Shown here one piece after another: positions 30,619 through 38,473 of a DNA stretch of 38,473 bases. The position numbers were made by a program, and so were the translations under genes. Positions within the stretch are counted from its first letter, which is position 1; each line of letters begins with the position of its first letter. The notes beneath the pieces are model-generated. The model did no database searches, was not told the origin of the DNA, and saw only the letters and a program-made list of their open reading frames with translations. The DNA is taken from positions 135,476-173,948 of the forward strand of contig NMRA01000702.1 in NCBI GenBank assembly GCA_002633005.1, read 5' to 3'. Source of the DNA: Phoronis australis (taxonomy: Eukaryota > Phoronida > Phoronidae).

Positions 30619-32739
30619 CGCGTTCTACTCCTTACTTGCGGCTATTGTCAGATATTGGTTCTCAGCTTCCGCACATTAAATCGGGTTTGTCGTGCATTGT
30701 ATTGTACATGTCGTGCAATTGGAAGCGTGCACCTTGGATGGGAACTGCGCGAGCAACCAAAAATGGAAAGCACTTACAGGAACCTGTCAGCGCTTGACAT
30801 ACATCAGGACAAATGAATGGCAAAAGACGGCCTTAGCATCGCGATGTGATAGCTCAAATACTGTGATCACGAGAATACCATCAAGAAGTTTAAACATATA
30901 CAAACCATTTGATACTATATTAATAGGGATTGCGTGGCTGTTATATGTGAAGACGGAGAACTCAACTCGATTCTGTAAAGCTTTTATTACGGAGGCGTGT
31001 CACAGTAATAGACCTTTCTTAATATTGCCTTATGAATATTAAATGAAAATCCAAAGCGAGGCTACTTCCTGTATGCAGTCATGGCAGCCTCCTCTGTGCT
31101 AGTTGATCGGAACCTCACACTTGTTCCACACGTAACATTTGGCTTTGTGGAGTCTTATTGCAAAAATTCTTTGCAATCCTCAGGAAAGAACCAGCTCTCG
31201 AAAGGGCACAAGTATTTCAGTGAAGGTTACATAACCTCAATAAGAAGTAAGTAGTTTTACAGGCTGCATAAACATTCTTCAGTTATTGTTGTTTAGATGT
31301 GTTTAGATGTCAGCTGGTCATTGGGTTTTTGTTTCACAAGAAGAATGCAAAGATACCAAGTCGACCACGAGTGGTAAAACAACAAAACAAAACAAAACAA
31401 AACAAAACAAAACAAAAGGTTTATTTCAAAACTCTCAGGGCCATTGACGCACAACTTATTAATATTCAAACAGTATAATCTCCCCATATCATCAAATACT
31501 CATAATTTCGATCTTAATTGCCATTGCTTGTTGAATGAAGGATTCCGTATTTCTTAAAACATACATAGAATCTGTACCTAAGAGTGCTTTAATGTTTCTA
31601 TTTCTAGCAATACATTGTGGTAATGAATATTTCCATACGTCTGCAAAGAAAGGACAATCAAATAAAAAGTGTATCTCTGTTTCAATTTCACCGGTGTTGC
31701 AAACTCAACAATTTCTTTCTGATCAAGGTATATTGTTCCTCCTACCCAACACAATCATATGATGAGGCGTCGAACACCGTTTTTAATTCTGTTGTGCAAG
31801 ACAAGACGAGATGACAGCATAGACTATGATGACAGTGACCAAACGCATTTTTTCAGCCTTGGACATTGTGAGACGTTGGACGTTTTCGTGTTCATTGTTT
31901 GATTATCCAATCCAACAATGGTAATTTGACGGCACAATATGGCCGCTAGTAAGTTACAAAAACGCTAGGAAGTCTCACGGCATTCAATCCACAATGAGGT
32001 AAAACTGCTGTCCACCGGCTCTTCCACGGTTTCTGCGTATATAGATAGTGTCCGATTGGCTACGGTCTCGCCTTTCGTGCCAATCAACTTTGTTAAGAAG
32101 TAATTAGCGCCTTCTCATTGTCCAAAGTATAGCTTGAACTTAAAAGGATAGTAAACCATGTTTCGGATAAAGCTTCAGAACAGTGGAGGGTTTTGCAGGC
32201 ATCTCTTTAAAATGATTCGAACAATATATGGTGTTATTTGTTTAATCACTTCTGCTGTATTGAAGAAAACTGACCTTTTCACAAATATGCACCTACGTAA
32301 ATGTAAACATAAGTTAATTAATTTGTGTGAATGTGAGTGAGTGTATGAAAGTCCTCCCCCTTCCCGTTTCCCTCCTCCTTTTTAATAATCTCCGTGGCTA
32401 ATTATCCGCCCAGTCATTAGAAGTTATTTTTCCGATACTTATTTGTTCTATATGTGCGACGTATTGTTGTAAAGATATGTAGTTGGGGCCAACCAACCCC
32501 AGCCGTATCTACTAATCACTAATGATATGCTTTCTGGGTAAATAACCGTATTGAAAAAATGCTTCGGTGATTTGAACCAATCCATGTTTTGTAACAACCT
32601 GCTAACGCACCATTGACATTTCACGTAAGTGATAAAAACCACGACTCAACAAAAGCACATACTTACTGAGTCACACAAAGGATATTATGGTTCTTGGTGG
32701 GTAGTCTTTCTCTGCATTTCTTATGTATATTATGATGCC
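30619..32739. other. no gene recognised
   Basis: Several ORFs of 60-116 codons (the largest at 30692-31042) have no recognised motif. Otherwise only a CAAAA tract was seen. Confidence 0.45.
31379..31420 (+). repeat. CAAAA pentanucleotide microsatellite
   Basis: About seven CAAAA units (ACAAAACAAAACAAAAC...), opening a spurious Phe/Leu-rich frame on the minus strand. Confidence 0.95.
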
Positions 32740-33499
32740 TTATAGTCGGTGGGCCAGATTTTGTAGGGCCTCTAGAAAATGGTTTTTGTGAGTACTTTAG
32801 GGGGGCAATTTTATTTTGGTGTTTTTTAGTTCATTTATTAGAGTGTTTTCAAAATCTAAAAAGTTCCCACATATAAAGTTGCACATTTTTGAGAAATTTG
32901 AGTTTGAAGTTACCTAATAATCACCAAAGAGCTTAGTAAACTTATATTTGTAAAAACAACAGTTTTGGTGACTTTTTTGTAAAACAAGTAATATGGTCCC
33001 ATCAGTGCCATTGTATTGAACAATATTACACTCACATTACATGTTTTACTATTGTAAATTAATTGTAAACAGTGAAATTTAAAAAACGTAAAGAGACACC
33101 TAGTGGCAAAAATACAAACTAAGTCTGAATGTTTCTAGGAAGTTATTCTGGCATTGTCAGGCAACAAAAATAACACAAAACACTTGAGACTGGGCAAAAT
33201 TTGTGCCTCAATGACTAAAACATTGACTAATGGTGTAAAATACAGCTTGTTTGCATAATACACCAGAAATATGTTATAGTACAAAAACAATATAGTTGAA
33301 TGATCTCTGTGAATGTGCACAAAGACTGTATTAAAATAGATTATTCTGACAGCGTTTATTAAGCAGTATGAGACAAATACATGACAATGATCAAAGTATG
33401 TACTTTCTATGACTTAATCAACAAATAAAATTAACTTTTTAATACAAAAAAGGAAATAACGGGGTTGGAGGTCTATTTAGGGTTGGCCTGTCAAAGAAC

Positions 33500-33640
33500 T
33501 ATCCAATGTTATGCAGTCAGTGTTGCTGATGTTACTACAGTTGTCACAGCTGCACATTTCTGTACAGTTTGACCCAGCATTGCAGCACAAACTCAGTTTC
33601 CCAGCACACATGTTCTTTTTGCACTTGCAGCGTTCATCGT
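33500..33640 (-). pseudogene. transposon-encoded cysteine-rich (CXC-like) domain remnant
   Basis: The minus frame reads RCKCKKNMCAGKLSLCC, then NAGSNCTEMCSCDNCSN: nine cysteines spaced like tesmin/TSO1-type CXC domains, which bind DNA with zinc. The spacing CxCKK...CC.AGxxCTxxCxCxxC matches that pattern well. Downstream there is no long open protein, and upstream the frame is short. I infer a remnant of a protein carried by this transposon. A chance cysteine cluster is unlikely because the other copy shows the same pattern. Confidence 0.5.
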
Positions 33641-33943
33641 TTAGTACTGTCAATGGAGATGCGGTCATTGCCATACATATTAACTGCAAAGCTCCACCGC
33701 CAAGGAGCCAACTATGGTCGATTAGAGAGGGTACAGCACTGCACACTGGTGATTAGCCCGCAGGCAATGAAGGGTCAAACACTAAGTCCTTGTTTGGAGG
33801 CGGGCACTATTTGGGCAAACGTTTGATTCAAAATATGTTACAATGGGCTGTGTTAATTAGAGTCAGCAAGTGAATTATTGAACACTAGCCTCAATTCACT
33901 TTCGTATCTCTTAGTCAGGCACAAACTACAACAGTGAGTAGCT

Positions 33944-34160
33944 TCAACAATATTTCTTAAGATTGCCTGTCCAAATAACTTCATGCACACCAGCTTTCTG
34001 AAGAACAGCTTCAAAGTCTTGCTTTATTTTTGAAAGGCAAATGACATCTCCATGTGCTAGAAGCTTTGATTCAATGAACTCCAAACAAAACTGTAGAAAA
34101 ACATCTCTGAAAACTGGGGATTCGTCACTCTCCACAATCTTTGTCTTTCTCTTTTTTACA
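33944..34160 (-). pseudogene. transposon-encoded ORF remnant
   Basis: Open frame starting upstream of ESDESPVFRDVF, preceded by a basic KKRKTK stretch that could be a nuclear-localisation signal. It continues FLQFCLEFIESKLLAHGD and LSKIKQDFEAVLQKAG and stops after LKKYC. Its amphipathic, helix-like composition suggests real protein ancestry. The segment is deleted in the copy at 19585-20745. Family not recognised; likely the same ancestral gene as the cysteine-rich remnant. Confidence 0.4.
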
Positions 34161-35908
34161 GCATGATGATCTGTGGTACTTGGCTTCTAAGACACAAGGT
34201 CTTTATCTTTGAATTTCATTTGCATATTCAGGGCTCTGGACTGAGCTGTTGCTTGCGATACAAGTCCAACTGAAAAAAACCCGAACTGTTAACACTAATT
34301 TAACATTCAACTATGAGTGAGTTGGCATGCAACTTTTTCAGACGGACGTATCAGGAGCTGATCCACCACCAGCCTAACAAATTTACATGCCGTTTGATCT
34401 GTAGCCTAATAATGTTGATCGTCTAATAATTAGATCAGTAGATGCAGCTGAAAATAAATCAGCTGATATACCTGTGCAGTGATTGAAATTTAATTTTTTT
34501 AAATCAGATGCTCAAACCATAGTCAATCGATTTACACTTAAGGTAATCGACGTTTGACGAAATGGACAGTGGCTTCCATCGTCCTCAAATTTCGACGGCG
34601 ACGATGGCCACTTAGGCACTTTAATTTAATTATCATTGCAGCTGCTACCTAAGTAATTAATGTTTACAAAAAATTGAGACTACGGCAGGGGATGACGGCC
34701 ACTTGGGCATGTTGTTTGCAACTATCTACTCCATTTAACCTTCTCAAAAATTTTAGACTTAAAGTGCTTTAAAATCACACCCACAGTATAACGCCATAGG
34801 ATTATCCCTTAGCGCAAGCAGTGTCGATGTGGCAACTGAATGGAGTGTTCGAAAAACAGGATTGCAGGAGTATTTGTTTAAACTGGGAACAAATGAAAAC
34901 ATTAACGACCTCCTCAGAGGCATCTCTCTACGCGGTACTTCTAAACTTATAGGAACATAATTTGCCGAAAAGTATCCGGCATATGAAGTACCTATAGTAT
35001 GATCATCGTCTCTACTGGGTCAGCAGTATTGTCTAAGGCCTAGGCAGTCAAGGGGCTGAACAAGTTAAAAAACAACTGGTGATAATACTGAATCACACGT
35101 GGAAAACACCAAAATGTATTTTTAAAAAACACGTACCTGTTTTTGAAAGCTATACTTCTTTCTCTTTCTTGAAATGTGGCCCATAATGTACTTTTCCTGC
35201 TAACAAATGATGCACTCATGTTTCAGAATGTTCCTATCTTGTTCAGGTTAATTGGGTGTTTCAGATTTTGGAAGTGATTGATTTTCTTGGGAAATCTTGG
35301 ATAACATCTGTATCACTTTCAGCAACTTCAGCTTTAGTACTACTGTTGGTGCCTTGAAACGTTGCTATGCCGTTCTATGTCCTTTCAATTTTCTGGTCTG
35401 ACACTTGGTATTCTAGTCTATAGCACTCAGCAGTATACTGTGTAGGCTACCAGGGCATGCAGCTGTTTTCTGCACAAACGTTTGTGACACCTCTTCTTCT
35501 TTTTGATCTACTGATCTACAGAGTTCCACAGTCAATCAGCTTTCGTCAGGAAGCTTTCCTAAGCTTCTTTAGGCTCTGACATCACAATTTTGTGCTGTTT
35601 GATAAACCTTGAATTATACAGACATCACATTCCATGGGAGCAGCCATATTGAAGTAACTAAGCACAACAATACAATCTGGCTCTCTGATTGGTCAATTCA
35701 CTAGAAAAGCGCCATCAAGTGGCAGGAATATGCATCATATTTTGTGCAACAAAAACACCTTTTTTTAAAAAAATGTGCAAGTGTAGACGTGGGAACTTTT
35801 TGGAATTTGATTTTTAGTTATATTATCTAGCCACATAGAAAAAACTAGGTTGCCCCCCCAAAGTACTCACAAGGGTGAACGCTATGAGATTTGGCCCACC
35901 GACTATTA

Positions 35909-38107
35909 AGCGCAGGTCACGCTTCGCTCATTTAGCGCACGTTCTGACAAGGGTTACACATCATTATTTTGCTTTAGAGAGACGAGTGGGAAAGTTGTGT
36001 TTAATATCTGGCTTTGATATCCTAATCATTTTATTGCAGATACGTGATACTAGACCAAGCTCCCACCTGGGGTGTAGATACATGTACGAGTGCTTACACT
36101 CTCGCCACGCAACAATCTTAAGTTTACACCGAGCTACGAGCGAATAGTTAAAGGAGAAGGCACCAAAAATAACACCGTATTTTGCATCAATTTAGATCGC
36201 GTAGCTCCACTCGATTACTGCAAGTCCAGTTCTTTTACCTGACACCTGACGGCAGATGGAGGTACTGAATGTAGGTTCTAATACAGACCGTTCAGCAGTT
36301 CACAACACGCTTACTGGTGTCAGCTTATCGCTTGACTTCATCGCATTACACCAAAAAATCAGCAAAATTCGGTAATTCCTTACAAATACGTTGAGTTTTT
36401 AAGCAAACGGGTTGTTTTATTTCGCTGTTACAGTTTTATAGAAATATTGAGCGTACCGTAGCTGACAAAGTTCGGTAAGCTAACTTACCGAGATCGGTCG
36501 CGGGAACTTTGGATCTGTTCGGTGATAAATTATAATTATTCTTTCGTGAATTACTGACAGGAGAGCATAGCCGTATGATGCAATTTTAAAATTGTTTCAG
36601 TTCTAAACACACAAAACGCTGGTAACGCAGGCCCGTCGCCGACCGGCGACCGGACTGGACACATCACGAACATAAACCAGCCGGGTAACTCGGCTGCCAA
36701 TGGGACTATTCGGAAAATCTACAATAACTAGAGGGCGTGCGTGTACTAGTGGTGATAGATTAACATCCTCGATTTCGCGAGCCCTTAAAATACATGGTGA
36801 AATGGTCTGCAGTCGTGCCAACTGAATCTGAGATTGCGTAAAAAGAGTGCTTCGTTCAATGCTGAATGTTTATGCTGTCAACTCGGTACAGGTTAATGAG
36901 TTAAGATTACAATCCAATCCCAATGGCAAAGGGTACGTGAGTGATAAATATCCATTGCATTAGACTATTTGTTTATTCCCTATCATATGTCTTCTGGAAA
37001 TCTATTACACGTTGAAATGGAAATCTATCACGTCAGTTTTCACGTAACCTTTGGTTATTAGGTTTGAAGGCTTGCACCGTGCAGAGGAGATATGCATCGC
37101 TTCTGCACCGTCCCTGAATGGACAAAAATTGGTTTTTAGCATTTGACTACAGCTAACCAACAAGATCTTCCCATCCAGTGCAGATCTGTTGTCAAAGCCT
37201 ACTTTCAATATTGGAGACAACGAACAAAGCCTTTGAAAAGGAACAGCTATTTTTAAAGTCATTTTGTTAAATTACTTATTCAGGTCCCGAGGGGGGATTG
37301 GCATGGGGGTTGTAATATTTGGTACAACTGAATGTGTGGAAATAACAGGTAATACATGTTTGGGGAAAAGAGCATGGTCAGGTAATTCTTAACCTTCACG
37401 AAGTCCCTTCAAGTTGATTTCATGACACTGTTTTGCTACTTGTATCAATTGTAAAACCACGAAAATATATTACATTTTCCGAATTCACAGTGACTGAATA
37501 GTCTTAACTCATGCCTTGAAATGTTGCAAGTCGTTATAAATTCAAATGACTACCATTTTGTGAAAATTGCATTTTTGATGGTGCCTTATGATTTGTAATT
37601 ACTCTTAAACAACAGACAGATTATCCCTCATTTTTAAATGACCCAAGTCTTCATATCTTCTATTAGAAGAAAAACGGTTCCCTCAACCTTAGGCTAGAAG
37701 TATGCTTGACAGACCCATGAACCTGTAATCTGAGTTTAAAAGTATCAAAATTAAAAAGGCTTGAAAATGGGTAACAAAGGTTTGAAGTTGTCTCAAAAAA
37801 ATTGTATATTTTACAGACAAGTGATGCGTTTAAAGAATTGTTATGGCTAGGGATAAAAAATAAAGACACAGTTTTATGTAATACTCATTATATACACCTT
37901 TGGTTTCTGAAAATAGTAATTATTTACTTTTATGTGAAACTGTAGACGAATCACCATATATTTTTGAAAAACAGGGATAACATTTTTGATCCAATCTGGA
38001 GTACTTAATTATTCATATTTCAATATATGTTCCAGGTTCAGTGACATTTTAAGGCCACTTCAAGCTGTATCATAGACAAGCTTTGTTTCTCCGTTCTCTT
38101 CCCACAG
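35909..38107. other. no gene recognised
   Basis: ORFs of 60-90 codons (35875-36147, 36603-36821, 37005-37262, 37663-37869) show no recognised motif. Confidence 0.45.
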
Positions 38108-38185
38108 CACTTCCACACACCAGCAGTGCTGCATGGCACAATGTGCAAGTCAGTGGCCCCGGAGAAATGTGAATCGCAGTACTAA
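38108..38185 (+). CDS. possible terminal exon after a strong 3' splice site
   Basis: TTCTCCGTTCTCTTCCCACAG is an excellent pyrimidine-rich acceptor, followed by a 25-codon frame (HFHTPAVLHG to CESQY, stop). The other two frames also stop soon after. No homology was recognised and no polyadenylation signal was seen before the window ends. It could be a decoy acceptor. Confidence 0.15.
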   Translation, partial: HFHTPAVLHGTMCKSVAPEKCESQY

Positions 38186-38473
38186 GTTATCGTAAGACAA
38201 TGTGCCAGTGGAGTGTCTGTGTATCCAGACGAACTATATCTGACTGCTACACAAATAAGCCTTGTTGGTGAGGATGCCCTTTCATAGGCAATGAGTCATG
38301 TGTTGACAATAGCTCATTTCCTTTCCTGGAAGAAACATGAGGGACTGAAGCTAAAGAAGACCTAGTCACACTCTGGTCTAGTTCAGAGTCTGATTTTGGG
38401 CTCAAAACGATTCAAGTGATATGCTGCTGTGTTTACCTTCAAGGGTCTAATTGTGGATGTTATTGAGGCTGAA

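Larger units (their letters stand above)
32743..35905. mobile_element. 3.16 kb DNA transposon with TAGTCGGTGGGCC ends and TTA target duplication
   Basis: The terminal inverted repeat tip TAGTCGGTGGGCCA at 32743 is matched by its reverse complement ending at 35905. Inside, a second matching block contains GAGTACTTTRGGGGGGCAA. TTA flanks both ends (32740-32742 and 35906-35908). A 3-bp TTA duplication is characteristic of PIF/Harbinger, but no DDE transposase or Myb-like gene was recognised, so the superfamily is inferred from the ends only. Coding remnants on the minus strand lie at 33500-33640 and 33944-34160. The same family lies at 19585-20745. Confidence 0.8.

Noticed and set aside
31293-31487. 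Minus ORF with repeated FCFVLF.
   Set aside because: Translation of the CAAAA microsatellite.
1-38473. CRISPR arrays, bacterial operons or phage-type systems.
   Set aside because: No regular spacer-repeat array and no dense ORFs; split exons and retroelements show animal DNA.

Overview
The window is AT-rich, intron-containing metazoan DNA from a draft assembly: it has one 328-base N gap and a single N inside a repeat. The only gene I can reconstruct is five minus-strand exons (499-6551) of a nicotinic acetylcholine receptor-like Cys-loop subunit. The repeat content (DIRS-type gag, Penelope-like GIY-YIG fragment, LINE tail, several MITE-like and foldback elements, CA and CAAAA microsatellites) suits an invertebrate such as a lancelet, hemichordate, mollusc or brachiopod. 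I cannot name the species.

Layout. 1-215: possible LTR end. 499-6551 (minus): receptor gene, with its 3' end running off the left edge and its first exons unlocated to the right. Its largest intron holds a ~1.97 kb inverted-repeat element (3301-5269) with internal repeats. 6613-8140: hairpin duplication and long tandem repeats rich in AGGTCA half-sites. 8620-8727: 27-bp minisatellite. 10004-10256: MITE. 10860-10980: perfect CRE followed by a 103-nt near-perfect hairpin. 11193-12145: foldback element with ~155-bp inverted arms. 12950-17645: two ~2.43 kb tandem copies separated by the N gap. 18928-19346: MITE. 19585-20745 and 32743-35905: two copies of one transposon family, the second with intact ends and a TTA duplication. 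22560-25200: purine/pyrimidine-skewed block containing a frameshifted DIRS/Ngaro-like gag (minus). 25243-25657: Penelope-like GIY-YIG fragment. 28718-29352: 5'-truncated LINE (minus). 30458-30618: 41-bp minisatellite carrying CACGTG. The rest is unannotatable by eye.

The most interesting content is the receptor. Its five exons join in perfect phase (804 bp, 268 codons, no stop) with consensus splice sites. The agonist-binding residues I can check are intact: the WLPDIKLYN loop A, GSWTYNG loop B, and the loop C Tyr-x-Cys-Cys with its second Tyr. The parts that couple binding to gating are changed: the Cys-loop has 15 instead of 13 intervening residues and no FPFD, about 17 residues are inserted before M1, the M2 exon is 60 bp and the M2-M3 linker is about 9 residues short, and M2 positions -1', 2' and 9' are substituted. 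This suggests a binding-competent subunit with altered or lost channel function. It needs expression and comparative evidence.
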